DNA of 64,000 bases from the NCBI RefSeq assembly GCF_027158485.1, contig NZ_JAMKYJ010000010.1. One strand, written 5' to 3'. How positions within the stretch are numbered: the stretch's first letter is position 1; each line of letters starts with the position of its first letter. Of the stretch, positions 25,342-33,535 are shown in pieces. The stretch comes from Oxalobacter formigenes (GTDB lineage: Bacteria > Pseudomonadota > Gammaproteobacteria > Burkholderiales > Burkholderiaceae_D). Under the pieces are notes generated by a model that did not search any database, was not told the DNA's origin, and saw only the letters and a program-made list of their open reading frames with translations. Position numbers and translations under genes: made by a program.

Positions 25342-26211
25342 TCAAACCGCTGCCGCACCTGCCACAATTTCAGACAATTCTGTTGTAATCGCTGCCTGAC
25401 GGGTTTTGTTATAAACCAGTTTCAATTCTGAGATAACGTTACCCGCATTGTCGCTCGCGGCTTTCATAGCAACCATCCGCGCAGATTGTTCAGACCCGAT
25501 ATTTTCAGCGACTGACTGATACAACAGTGCTTCAATATAACGCTGCAACAAAGTATCGATAACGGCAGGTGCATCCGGTTCGTAAATATATTCCCAACTG
25601 TGGCTTTTGGTTTCCACCTTGAGAGTATCTTTAGGTAATGGAAGCAACTGATCGATTACCGGTTCCTGTTTCATCGTGTTGACGAACTTGTTGTAGCACA
25701 GGTAGATGGCATCCAGATTTTCCGCATTGTACTCATCCAGTAAAACTTTAAAAGGCCCAATCAGCTGTTCGAGACGGGGTGTATCACCGAGCTGAACGAC
25801 AGAGGATAAAACCTTTGCGCCAATCCGGTTCAAAAATCCCAGACCTTTGGTGCCGATAGCGACTGTTACGATACTGTTACCCTTGGCTTCTTCTTCACGC
25901 ATTTTATTGGTGACGACCCGTAATACATTTGTATTCAAGCCACCACACAAACCCTTGTCAGTCGTAACGACAACCAGACCGATTCTTTTGGCTTGCGCAC
26001 GTTCAACGGTAAATGGATGAACGTAATCAGGGTTTGCTTCTGCCAAGTGAGCTGCAATATTGCGAACAATTTCGCTATATGGACGACTGGAGCGCATCCG
26101 GTCCTGCGCCTTGCGCATTTTGGATGCGGCCACCATTTCCATAGCCTTGGTAATTTTCCTCGTGTTTTCTACGCTGCTGATTTGGCCGCGTATTTCCTTG
26201 CCTGATGCCAT
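25342..26211 (-). CDS. atpG: ATP synthase gamma subunit
   Basis: Rotor shaft of F1. The 289-residue product has the N-terminal coiled-coil helix (SGKEIRGQISSVENTRKITKAMEMVAASKMRKAQDRM), VVTTDKGLCGGLNTNV, and the C-terminal helix SEQSARMVAMKAASDNAGNVISELKLVYNKTRQAAITTELSEIVAGAAA. Length fits the family. Standard place between atpA and atpD. Confidence 0.98.
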   Translation of the reverse strand: MASGKEIRGQISSVENTRKITKAMEMVAASKMRKAQDRMRSSRPYSEIVRNIAAHLAEANPDYVHPFTVERAQAKRIGLVVVTTDKGLCGGLNTNVLRVVTNKMREEEAKGNSIVTVAIGTKGLGFLNRIGAKVLSSVVQLGDTPRLEQLIGPFKVLLDEYNAENLDAIYLCYNKFVNTMKQEPVIDQLLPLPKDTLKVETKSHSWEYIYEPDAPAVIDTLLQRYIEALLYQSVAENIGSEQSARMVAMKAASDNAGNVISELKLVYNKTRQAAITTELSEIVAGAAAV

Positions 26212-26248
26212 GAGGCTTTACTCCTTGTCGCGTCAGTTAAATCGTTAA

Positions 26249-27799
26249 TCAGGCAGCTTCCTGAGAACGGATCTGTTTGAAATCCGTAATCGCTGCTGCG
26301 AGAGTCGATTCATCGTCCTTGTCCAGCTTCTTGTTTTCATCAATTCTTCTCAGCAGATCAGAATGATTGTCTTTCATGTAAGCGTGCAGTTCGGCTTCGA
26401 ATGGCAGGACATCCTTGACTTCGATGTCATCCAGGAAACCGCTGTTGACGGCAAACAGGGAAACGGACATCAAGGAGATAGGCAGTGGCGAGTACTGATT
26501 CTGTTTCAACAGTTCGGTAACGCGGGCACCACGGTCGAGCTGACGTCTGGTTGCTTCGTCCAGATCGGATGCAAACTGTGCAAACGCAGCCAGTTCACGA
26601 TACTGTGCCAAGTCGGTACGAATACCGCCGGAAAGGCTCTTGATCGCTTTTGTCTGGGCGGCACCACCCACACGGGAAACCGAAATACCGGCGTTAATTG
26701 CAGGACGGATACCGGCGTTGAACAGATTGGTTTCCAAAAAGATCTGACCGTCGGTAATGGAAATAACGTTGGTCGGAACGAAAGCGGAAACGTCACCAGC
26801 CTGGGTTTCGATGATCGGCAGAGCGGTCAATGAACCGGTTTTGCCCTTGACTTCGCCATTGGTGAATTCTTCGACGTAATGTTCGTTGACACGAGCAGCA
26901 CGTTCCAGCAAGCGGGAGTGCAAATAGAAAACGTCACCAGGGAATGCTTCACGTCCAGGTGGACGGCGCAGCAGCAGGGAAACCTGACGGTAGGCAACGG
27001 CCTGTTTGGACAGATCATCATAGACAATCAGGGCGTCCTGACCGCGGTCACGGAAGTATTCGCCCATTGCACAGCCGGCATATGGTGCAATGTATTGCAT
27101 TGCAGCAGATTCGGAAGCGGTTGCAGCGACGACGATGGTGTAATCCATGGCGCCATTGTCTTCCAGGGCGCGAACGGTATTTTTAATCGAGGAGGCTTTC
27201 TGGCCGACAGCGACATAAATACAGATCATGTCCTGGCCTTTTTGATTGATGATGGCATCAATTGCAACAGCAGTCTTGCCTGTCTGGCGGTCGCCAATGA
27301 TCAATTCACGTTGTCCACGTCCGATTGGTACCATGGAGTCAATCGCTTTCAAGCCGGTTTGCATCGGCTGGGAAACGGACTGACGGGCAATAACGCCCGG
27401 AGCGATTTTTTCAATCGGGCTGGTCAGTTTGGCATTGATCGGGCCTTTTCCGTCAATCGGGGCACCCAGGGAATCAACGACACGACCGATCAGTTCAGGA
27501 CCGGTTGGAACTTCCAGAATACGGCCCGTACATTTGACGGTATCGCCTTCTGAAATGTGTTCGTATGCACCCAGAACCACGGCACCAACGGAATCACGTT
27601 CCAGGTTCAATGCCAGGCCAAAGGTATTACCAGGGAATTCAAGCATTTCCCCCTGCATAACGTCAGAGAGGCCATGAATACGGCAGATACCGTCAGAGAC
27701 GGAAATAACGGTACCCTGATTGCGAATCTCGGCCGAATCACCCAGATTCTCTATCCGATTTTTAATCAGATCACTGATTTCGGACGGGTTTAGTAACAT
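26249..27799 (-). CDS. atpA: ATP synthase alpha subunit
   Basis: Non-catalytic nucleotide-binding F1 subunit. The 516-residue product begins MLLNPSEISDLIKNRIENL and has the Walker A LIIGDRQTGKTAVAIDAIINQ (about residues 167-187), ALIVYDDLSKQAVAYRQVSLLLRRPPGREAFPGDVFYLHSRLLERAA and the C-terminal helical bundle. Normal length (about 513). Confidence 0.98.
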   Translation of the reverse strand: MLLNPSEISDLIKNRIENLGDSAEIRNQGTVISVSDGICRIHGLSDVMQGEMLEFPGNTFGLALNLERDSVGAVVLGAYEHISEGDTVKCTGRILEVPTGPELIGRVVDSLGAPIDGKGPINAKLTSPIEKIAPGVIARQSVSQPMQTGLKAIDSMVPIGRGQRELIIGDRQTGKTAVAIDAIINQKGQDMICIYVAVGQKASSIKNTVRALEDNGAMDYTIVVAATASESAAMQYIAPYAGCAMGEYFRDRGQDALIVYDDLSKQAVAYRQVSLLLRRPPGREAFPGDVFYLHSRLLERAARVNEHYVEEFTNGEVKGKTGSLTALPIIETQAGDVSAFVPTNVISITDGQIFLETNLFNAGIRPAINAGISVSRVGGAAQTKAIKSLSGGIRTDLAQYRELAAFAQFASDLDEATRRQLDRGARVTELLKQNQYSPLPISLMSVSLFAVNSGFLDDIEVKDVLPFEAELHAYMKDNHSDLLRRIDENKKLDKDDESTLAAAITDFKQIRSQEAA

Positions 27800-27848
27800 G
27801 CTAACTCCTAATATTGTTCTATCGGTTCGCGCCGCTCAAGCAGCTTGA

Positions 27849-28379
27849 TTACGAAACAAGGGTTTCCTGCATTTTTTGCAGCTTTCCACGCACAGACAGG
27901 TCTAAAACTTCATCACCGACAGTAGCACAGATGCCGCCGATGAGTGAATCATCGACTTCGACTGTAGGAATAAGCTTGCGTCCAAACCGCTTTTCCAATT
28001 TACTGACGATGTCATCGACCTGAGCTTCGGTTAATGGAAAAGCTGTGGCTATTTTTGCAATTGCCGCTCCCTGGCTTGCGTTTTTCAGTTCTTCAAACTG
28101 ATGGGCAATTTCAGGAAGGAGAGAAACACGGTCATTGTCAACGAGGACCTGAATGAAGTTTTTCACCAGTTCATCGTTTTCACAACGGAAAATCGAGAAA
28201 AGGATTTCAGCAATCTGATCTTTTCTCAAATTCGGATTGTTCGCAACCTCAAGAACCTGAGGATGCGATCCAATATTAGCCAATGCTTCAATCAGCTGAG
28301 ACCATTGTGTCAAATCCTGCTTTTGCGCTATCTGAAACAAAGCTTCAGCATATGGGCGCGCTACTGTAGCTATTTCCAT
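27849..28379 (-). CDS. atpH: ATP synthase delta subunit
   Basis: Peripheral-stalk subunit linking F1 to the b dimer. The 176-residue product opens IATVARPYAEALFQIAQKQ, the typical OSCP/delta N-terminal helix, and ends with the beta domain containing LEKRFGRKLIPTVEVDDSLIGGICATVGDEVLDLSVRGKLQKMQETL. Stop of atpF and start of atpH are two bases apart. Confidence 0.97.
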   Translation of the reverse strand: MEIATVARPYAEALFQIAQKQDLTQWSQLIEALANIGSHPQVLEVANNPNLRKDQIAEILFSIFRCENDELVKNFIQVLVDNDRVSLLPEIAHQFEELKNASQGAAIAKIATAFPLTEAQVDDIVSKLEKRFGRKLIPTVEVDDSLIGGICATVGDEVLDLSVRGKLQKMQETLVS

Positions 28380-28381
28380 AA

Positions 28382-28852
28382 TTAAAGTTCAGCAGAAATT
28401 TTGTTTAACAGATCAGCATGGGCTTTAGCGTCGATTTCTCGTTTGAGAATCTGTTCTGCGCCTTTAACTGCAAGGGAAGCGACTTCTGCACGAAGTTCTT
28501 CTCTTGCCTGCTTGATCTGCAGGTCTGCCTGGGCTCTGGCCTGAGCGATAATCGCTGCGGCTTCGCTTTCGGCATCTTGTTTTATGTCATCCGCAATTTT
28601 CTGTGCGCGAGTTTCAGCTTCCTGAACACGTTTTTGACCTTCTTCCCTTGCTTTGGCAAGTTCGGTCTGGACATGTTTTTGTACTGCAATCATTTCCTGT
28701 TTGCTGCGGTCGGCTGCAGTCAAACCTTCTTGAATTTTTTTCGCGCGTTCGTCTAGTACTTTCACCAAAGGTGGCCAAACTACTTTAGCCGTGAATATGG
28801 CAAGAATAATAAAGACCACAAACTGCGCGAATAATGTCGCATTTAAATTCAC
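28382..28852 (-). CDS. atpF: ATP synthase subunit b
   Basis: Membrane-anchored peripheral stalk. The 156-residue product has one N-terminal membrane helix (LNATLFAQFVVFIILAIFTAKVVWPPLVKVLDERAKKI) and a long charged Ala-rich helix with coiled-coil character (QEGLTAADRSKQEMIAVQKHVQTELAKAREEGQKRV). Length equals the family norm of 156. Confidence 0.97.
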   Translation of the reverse strand: MNLNATLFAQFVVFIILAIFTAKVVWPPLVKVLDERAKKIQEGLTAADRSKQEMIAVQKHVQTELAKAREEGQKRVQEAETRAQKIADDIKQDAESEAAAIIAQARAQADLQIKQAREELRAEVASLAVKGAEQILKREIDAKAHADLLNKISAEL

Positions 28853-28927
28853 GGTAAATTCCTTTTTAGAAATAACTTACGCTAACAATCAACTGTCCGG
28901 TTGAATCCCGGACGCCGTGTCGGAAAA

Positions 28928-29170
28928 TTATTTAACAAACGGATTAACGAATGCAAACATAACGGAGATACCGACAGCGATCAGGTAAACAGCGTCGACC
29001 AGACCAGCCAGAATCAGAACGTTGGTACGCAGTGGGTTCATCAATTCAGGTTGACGAGCAGATGCTTCGAGGTATTTTGCAGACATGATCGAAATACCAA
29101 AAGCGGCTGCGATAGCTGCGAAAGCGATAATCAGGCCACAAGTCAAGGCGATGATAGCGGTGTCAGTCAT
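28928..29170 (-). CDS. atpE: ATP synthase subunit c
   Basis: Proteolipid of the rotor ring. The 80-residue product has two membrane helices joined by the polar loop KYLEASARQPELMNPLRT. The proton-binding carboxylate is D59 in LILAGLVDAVYLIAVGIS, aligning with E. coli D61. The sodium-binding set seen in Ilyobacter-type c subunits (Gln, Glu, Ser-Thr) is absent, so protons are the likely coupling ion. A strong ribosome site, GGAAGGAAAT, precedes the ATG at 29170, which is preferred over the upstream in-frame start at 29185. Confidence 0.97.
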   Translation of the reverse strand: MTDTAIIALTCGLIIAFAAIAAAFGISIMSAKYLEASARQPELMNPLRTNVLILAGLVDAVYLIAVGISVMFAFVNPFVK

Positions 29171-29234
29171 TATATTTCCTTCCAAGTTGTAATAAATAAA
29201 ACAAAAAGTTAATAAAAAAGGGTTTTACAAAATT

Positions 29235-30071
29235 TTAGTGGCCTTCATGAGCAAGACCCAGGTAAACAAGCGTCAAGATCATGAAAATGAACGCCTGCAA
29301 AAACACAATAAGAATATGGAAAATCGCCCAGATGGTACCGGCAATCAGATGGCCGACGAACAGAAATCCGCCTCCAAGCGACATCGCAGCATAAGCACCC
29401 AGCATGGCGATCATCAAGAACAGCAATTCGCCTGCATACATGTTGCCCCACAGCCGCATTGCCAGTGAAATGATCTTGGCGATGTATTCGATGATGTTCA
29501 GGGCGAAGTTGAACGGTGCCAGCCAGATGCCGAACGGCGCGGCAAACAGTTCATGAATGAAGCCCTTGAGACCCTTGACCTTGATGCCGAAGTAGAACAT
29601 CAGAACGACAACACCCAGTGAAATACCAACCGTACCGTTCAGGTCAGCGGTTGGAACGACACGATGGTAGGGAATGGTGTCGCTTAATCCGAGCCATTTG
29701 AATGCCTGTCCGAAAAGATCGACTGGCAAAAAGTCCAGACAGTTCATCAGGGAAATCCAGACGAAGATGGTCAGAGCCAGAGGAGCAATGAAACGGCGGT
29801 CTCCATGGATCTGGGCTTTCGACTGGGTATCGGCCATTTCAACCAGCATTTCCAGAATGGACTGGACACGGTTGGGTTTGCCTGACGTTGCCTTGCGGGC
29901 AACGATATACATAAAGATACAGGCGAGAGCTCCACAAAAGACGGACCAGAAAACAGTATCAAGATTGATAATAGAAAAATCTACGATCTTATCCTGATGA
30001 CTTGTTCCGAAATTTTGAAGGTGGTGGGTAACGTATTCTGCCAGTGAAGGCGCATGGGCATCTGCAGACAT
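29235..30071 (-). CDS. atpB: ATP synthase subunit a
   Basis: Stator half-channel subunit. About 278 residues with five or six membrane helices; the essential arginine lies in the conserved helix YIAKIISLAMRLWGNMYAGELLFLMIAMLG. An N-terminal SADAHAPSLAEYVTHHLQNFG stretch is as in betaproteobacterial homologues. ATG at 30071 has GAAGAG about eight bases upstream and begins two bases after the atpI stop; the TTG at 30077 is less likely. Confidence 0.96.
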   Translation of the reverse strand: MSADAHAPSLAEYVTHHLQNFGTSHQDKIVDFSIINLDTVFWSVFCGALACIFMYIVARKATSGKPNRVQSILEMLVEMADTQSKAQIHGDRRFIAPLALTIFVWISLMNCLDFLPVDLFGQAFKWLGLSDTIPYHRVVPTADLNGTVGISLGVVVLMFYFGIKVKGLKGFIHELFAAPFGIWLAPFNFALNIIEYIAKIISLAMRLWGNMYAGELLFLMIAMLGAYAAMSLGGGFLFVGHLIAGTIWAIFHILIVFLQAFIFMILTLVYLGLAHEGH

Positions 30072-30073
30072 GA

Positions 30074-30418
30074 TCAACTCTTCGATTTCGACAATAATAA
30101 AATATAACTTTTCAGAACTACGATGTAGCTCACTAAAAAAGCAATCCAGTTGATTTCCCGGTATGACCAGAAAATCAAGATTACCAGAACAATCGATATG
30201 GCAATCTTTAAAAATTCCATTACAAAAAATGTGGCAGGGCTATTTTTATGGAGAATTTTTTCAGCAATATAAAAACCGAGAAAAAATATCCCATTGGGAA
30301 TAACACAACTCAATCCGGCAAGAATTGAAGCTATTCCGGCGGAATTGCCTCCAATCGGTACCGCAATCAAGGCAACTATCACGGCTACCACCAGCTGCCA
30401 CAGAACTACGCGCCCCAT
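30074..30418 (-). CDS. atpI: ATP synthase protein I
   Basis: Small membrane protein that helps assemble the c ring. The product has four hydrophobic segments (LWQLVVAVIVALIAVPI, GIASILAGLSCVIPNGIFFLGFYI, FFVMEFLKIAISIVLVILIFW, IAFLVSYIVVLKSYILLL) and the family positions GLSCVIPN. The frame is open from a TTG at 30460 (128 residues); ATG at 30418 (114 residues) has GAG six bases upstream and is chosen with modest confidence. First gene of atpIBEFHAGDC. Confidence 0.88.
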   Translation of the reverse strand: MGRVVLWQLVVAVIVALIAVPIGGNSAGIASILAGLSCVIPNGIFFLGFYIAEKILHKNSPATFFVMEFLKIAISIVLVILIFWSYREINWIAFLVSYIVVLKSYILLLSKSKS

Positions 30419-30523
30419 TTTGATCTCAAAAAAATTTTGGTCCAGATCAGGAGCATGCAATCAGAACGGTCAATCTTTCAACAAAAGAAAAATCTTGCGC
30501 GCTAATCAACATCAAACCCCCGA

Positions 30524-30553
30524 ATTATACTTGTGCTAAAGAGTGTCAGTCAA
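30524..30553 (-). promoter_or_regulatory. Promoter of the ATP synthase operon
   Basis: On the minus strand TTGACT (30553-30548) and a perfect TATAAT (30529-30524) are 18 bases apart, about 105 bases before the chosen atpI start (64 before the alternative). The surrounding gap (30461-30673) is AT-rich and otherwise holds nothing recognised. Confidence 0.6.
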
Positions 30554-30673
30554 CGAAACTTTGCACAATAAATATGCAAAATATTTCTTATTAGGTAATT
30601 CGCTGAATCCGTTTTTTTCTTTAAAAATTAGTTGGCTTTGCAATATTTTTAAAGCAAATTATTAAAACAGTTT

Positions 30674-31309
30674 TTATCCCTTGACGAATGCATTTCCCTT
30701 GCGTTCGTATCCGATGGAAGAAACGGGGCCATGACCCGGGATGAATTGAACGTCATCACCGAGCGTGTACATGTTTTCCTTGATCGACTTGGACAACTGG
30801 GTAAAGCTGCCTTTGGGAAGATCGGTACGTCCAACCGAACCGGCAAAAAGCACATCACCGGAAATGGCGACTTTTGACGGGGCATGGAAGAAAATAATAT
30901 GGCCAGGGGAATGTCCCGGGCAATGAAAGACCTTCAGCGTTTCGTTTCCGACAGTGACTTCATCGCCCTGATCCAGCCAGCGAGTCGGCGTAAACGGTTC
31001 GCCTGCTGGCAAGCCCCACATGCGGGATTGTTCCGAGCCAAGTTGCTCGAGAAGATAAGCGTCGTCTTTATGGGGACCTTCAATAGGTACATCGAATTCT
31101 TCGGCCAGTTTTTTTGCGCCACCACAGTGGTCAAGATGACCGTGTGTCACGAACACCTTTTCAAGCGTAAGGCCGCGTTGTTTTAAGGCATCACTGATTT
31201 TGCTGATATCTCCGCCCGGATCGACGACGGCCGCTTTATTTGTGTTTTCATCCCACATCAGCGTACAGTTTTGCTGAAATGGCGTTACAGGAATGATTTG
31301 AAACTTCAT
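30674..31309 (-). CDS. MBL-fold metallo-hydrolase (glyoxalase II-like, YcbL type)
   Basis: The 211-residue product has the metallo-beta-lactamase zinc motif VFVTHGHLDHCGGAKKLAEEF (THxHxDH, near residues 55-62), HCPGHSPGHIIFFH, SGDVLFAGSVGRTDLPKGS and the terminal FIPGHGPVSSIGYERKGNAFV. This layout is that of YcbL/GloB-like hydrolases that cleave S-lactoylglutathione or related thioesters; it lacks the C-terminal domain of true glyoxalase II. The exact substrate is unknown. Single gene with its own promoter. Confidence 0.86.
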   Translation of the reverse strand: MKFQIIPVTPFQQNCTLMWDENTNKAAVVDPGGDISKISDALKQRGLTLEKVFVTHGHLDHCGGAKKLAEEFDVPIEGPHKDDAYLLEQLGSEQSRMWGLPAGEPFTPTRWLDQGDEVTVGNETLKVFHCPGHSPGHIIFFHAPSKVAISGDVLFAGSVGRTDLPKGSFTQLSKSIKENMYTLGDDVQFIPGHGPVSSIGYERKGNAFVKG

Positions 31310-31405
31310 GGCTGCTCACATTATAAAAGTTTGAACGGTAAGTCGGAAGCAACGACTCTGATGTCATACCCTACTCAATAGCGTTGCCCGGGTCAAAACC
31401 GGAAC

Positions 31406-31436
31406 ATTATAGCCATAATTGACCGATTTGAGACAA
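31406..31436 (-). promoter_or_regulatory. Possible promoter of the MBL hydrolase gene
   Basis: Minus-strand TTGTCT (31436-31431) and TATAAT (31411-31406) with a 19-base spacer, about 95 bases before the start codon. Confidence 0.4.
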
Positions 31437-31497
31437 ATCAATTCCAGTATCTTTATGTTTTTGTGTGGATTTAATTGTCTTTGGCAAAATTATTTTG

Positions 31498-32166
31498 CTA
31501 TTGACAGTCTTTTTTCGACACTTGCGGAAAGTCGGCAAGAATGAGCTCCAGCTGTTGCAACTGGCTCTTGTCCGGATTTCGTATCAAAAATGATGCCGTT
31601 GACGATGGTTTGCTCCGAACGTGCGTTTGCGCATCATCGAATCCGAGTTTTTGCAGTTCTGCGACCAGATTTTTGGCGGCTTCTTCATTTTTGAAGATGC
31701 CGAGTGAAATGGCATTTTTGAATTGTGTCCCGTTTGTAATGAGGAAGTAGTTGCCGATGCCTTTTTTCTGCAATTCACCTATTCGGTTTTCTGCTGCCTT
31801 TTTGTTTTTGGCTGAAGGAAGATAAACCATATAACTCGATGGATTTTGGGTTTGAAGCTTTTGTACAGAATCGGAAGGCAGTAATTTTTTTATCTTTTCT
31901 CCAAAGAGTCTGGCACCTGTTGTGTCGAATTCACCAATTTCAAGACAGCTTGTTGTTTCACTGGCCTGTTCTGCTGTGATCGCCTGCTGGACTGGTCCGG
32001 ATTGTGGCGTTATCAGTATGGAGGGCAACAGACGGATTTTTTCCGGTTCGACAGACTGGAGCTGTTGCGGCTCATCCTTTTTTTCGGGGAAGTCGGTATA
32101 AGTTTGTGTCGCGGCAAACATGACGACGTTGGCCGCTAAAAGAATCCAGAAAGTCAGTCTCAACAT
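31498..32166 (-). CDS. SPOR-domain protein next to coaX
   Basis: The 222-residue product has an N-terminal membrane helix (MLRLTFWILLAANVVMFAATQT), a linker, and a C-terminal SPOR-like domain (SSYMVYLPSAKNKKAAENRIGELQKKGIGNYFLI ... NAISLGIFKNEEAAKNLVAELQKLGFDDAQ). SPOR domains bind denuded septal peptidoglycan, so the protein is probably an inner-membrane anchored, periplasmic-facing envelope protein. The same pair coaX-SPOR occurs in many betaproteobacteria. 16 bases after coaX; same operon. Confidence 0.8.
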   Translation of the reverse strand: MLRLTFWILLAANVVMFAATQTYTDFPEKKDEPQQLQSVEPEKIRLLPSILITPQSGPVQQAITAEQASETTSCLEIGEFDTTGARLFGEKIKKLLPSDSVQKLQTQNPSSYMVYLPSAKNKKAAENRIGELQKKGIGNYFLITNGTQFKNAISLGIFKNEEAAKNLVAELQKLGFDDAQTHVRSKPSSTASFLIRNPDKSQLQQLELILADFPQVSKKDCQ

Positions 32167-32182
32167 AAGTTATTCAAAAAGC

Positions 32183-32953
32183 TTATTGTATGGATGATCT
32201 GTGCAAGCCGATCAATACCAGATTATCTATGATTCTGTGCGGGAGTGAAAGATTGGGAGCGATATATCTGGCTGCTCCGCCTGATAACAGACATTGCACG
32301 TTGTCATACTGTTTCTGGTGATCTGTGACGGCTCTTTCGATCGCACCGGCCTGGGCATTGATGCAGCCACTCAAAATGGCTTTTCCCGTTTCGTTGGCAA
32401 AATGGCTTATTTTGCTGTTGTGCTGGGCGACTTCGGGGAGCTGTGCCGTGTTTTGTGCCAGCGATTCCGCCATCAGTTTCAAACCGGGCAAAATCATCCC
32501 TCCCATAAATGTCCCGTCAGGTGAGATGGCGTCGATGGTGGTGGCCGTGCCTGCCGTGACGACAATCAGCGGCTGATCGGGATGTAAAGCTCTGGCACCG
32601 ACCATGGAAGCAAAACGGTCGCTTCCGAGTTTGCGAAAATCCAGATAGGTATTTTTGATGCCAGCCAGCGAAGGTGCGGAATAAAACCAGTCGATTTTCT
32701 GCGGTCTGGGTTCCAGTGTTTTGAGAAAATCAAAAAGGGTATTGCCCAGGTTTTGTCCTGCGACATTGGAAATGATGACGCGTTCGAATGGTGATTCGCG
32801 GTGCAGGGCTTGCCAGGTGTCTTTCAGCGACGACAGTTCATGATGGCGAACTGCACCGAATTCTTTCCAGCTGATGGATTCAGCCGAAAATGACTGGTCA
32901 GGATGAGTCATCGCCCATTTTATGAAAGTATTTCCAGCATCGACTAACAGCAT
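32183..32953 (-). CDS. coaX: Type III pantothenate kinase
   Basis: First step of coenzyme A synthesis. The 256-residue product has the ASKHA fold motifs: LLVDAGNTFIKWAM at the N-terminus (phosphate 1), RFASMVGARALHPDQPLIVVTAGTATTIDAISPDGTFMGGMILPGLKLM (phosphate 2 and the type III signature) and CLLSGGAARYI (adenosine). Type III enzymes are not feedback-inhibited by CoA and need a monovalent cation. In relatives birA lies directly upstream and reads into coaX; here that place holds only a relic. Confidence 0.94.
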   Translation of the reverse strand: MLLVDAGNTFIKWAMTHPDQSFSAESISWKEFGAVRHHELSSLKDTWQALHRESPFERVIISNVAGQNLGNTLFDFLKTLEPRPQKIDWFYSAPSLAGIKNTYLDFRKLGSDRFASMVGARALHPDQPLIVVTAGTATTIDAISPDGTFMGGMILPGLKLMAESLAQNTAQLPEVAQHNSKISHFANETGKAILSGCINAQAGAIERAVTDHQKQYDNVQCLLSGGAARYIAPNLSLPHRIIDNLVLIGLHRSSIQ

Positions 32954-32975
32954 TTCGGGGTTATTCCTTTTTCAA

Positions 32976-33360
32976 TCATAAAGAAAGATTGTCGGCTCCG
33001 ATGGCAATACAGCCATCTGCCGTCAACGAGAAAGTCCGACCGATCCGTGTCAGACAATTTTCCAGCCAGTTTTTATTATCCTTTAAAACATCGTTCAGCC
33101 ATTTTAACAAAACCGGGATATTGTTTTGTCTTGATATTCTGGTAATGGAAGGTGCAATACCAGCGAAAAGCTCATGAATGAATCAGGAAAAGAAGTCCTC
33201 GCATTTGCTTTGCATTTTCTCGTGGCAGCTTGTATACAGGAAGCCTGTAGTAAAGGAATCGAATCCATTGCGGATTTTCTGTGAATCGGAGTCGATGAAT
33301 TGTTGTTTTCAAATTTGAAAGAATGCAAACAGGGTCAAATGTTTCTTTCGTGCAATGCCA
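32976..33360 (-). pseudogene. Degraded birA-like (biotin protein ligase) remnant
   Basis: One minus-strand frame over this non-coding gap reads through two in-frame TGA codons (33185-33183 and 33311-33309) and gives pieces resembling a biotin ligase: FIDSDSQ (compare the DSTN motif), then AGIAPSITRI ... IPVLLKWLNDVLKDNKN, close to the LKWPNDVLKDGKK motif of BirA, and a terminal IGADNLSL like IGIGINLSL. The conserved SGRGR-type biotin-AMP loop is not recognisable. Position directly upstream of coaX and divergent from the mla operon is where birA lies in related genomes. Eye-based alignment only. Confidence 0.5.
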
Positions 33361-33386
33361 AGGAACGGTATAGTGTTAAAAATATG

Positions 33387-33464
33387 ATAAATAACATAGT
33401 ACGATGTGAACGTTATTCTTGTTTTAACCTTATTCGTGTTTAATAAAGTTATTATGTTATTTAT
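33387..33464. repeat. 12-bp inverted repeat upstream of the mla operon
   Basis: ATAAATAACATA (33387-33398) and its perfect reverse complement TATGTTATTTAT (33453-33464) are 54 bases apart in an AT-rich leader. Between the arms TTGTTT (33419-33424) and TAATAA (33441-33446), 16 bases apart, could be a promoter, placing the right arm near the transcription start. The rest of the gap to 33535 shows nothing else. Confidence 0.4.
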
Positions 33465-33535
33465 TAATAAATGATCTGTGCAACTTGCTTAAGTTAAAAT
33501 CTTCTGCCGGACATTTAATCTCATAATTTATTTCA

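Noticed and set aside
28928..29170. Possible sodium-coupled ATP synthase
   Set aside because: Subunit c carries Asp59 without the Gln/Glu/Ser-Thr sodium ligands, so proton coupling is more likely.
33240..33300. tRNA T-loop-like string near GGATTCGATTCC (minus strand)
   Set aside because: No acceptor or anticodon arm could be folded around it; it lies within the birA-like relic.
33104..33328. 74-codon minus-strand open frame in the coaX-mla gap
   Set aside because: It is in a different frame from the birA-like pieces and shows no family features.
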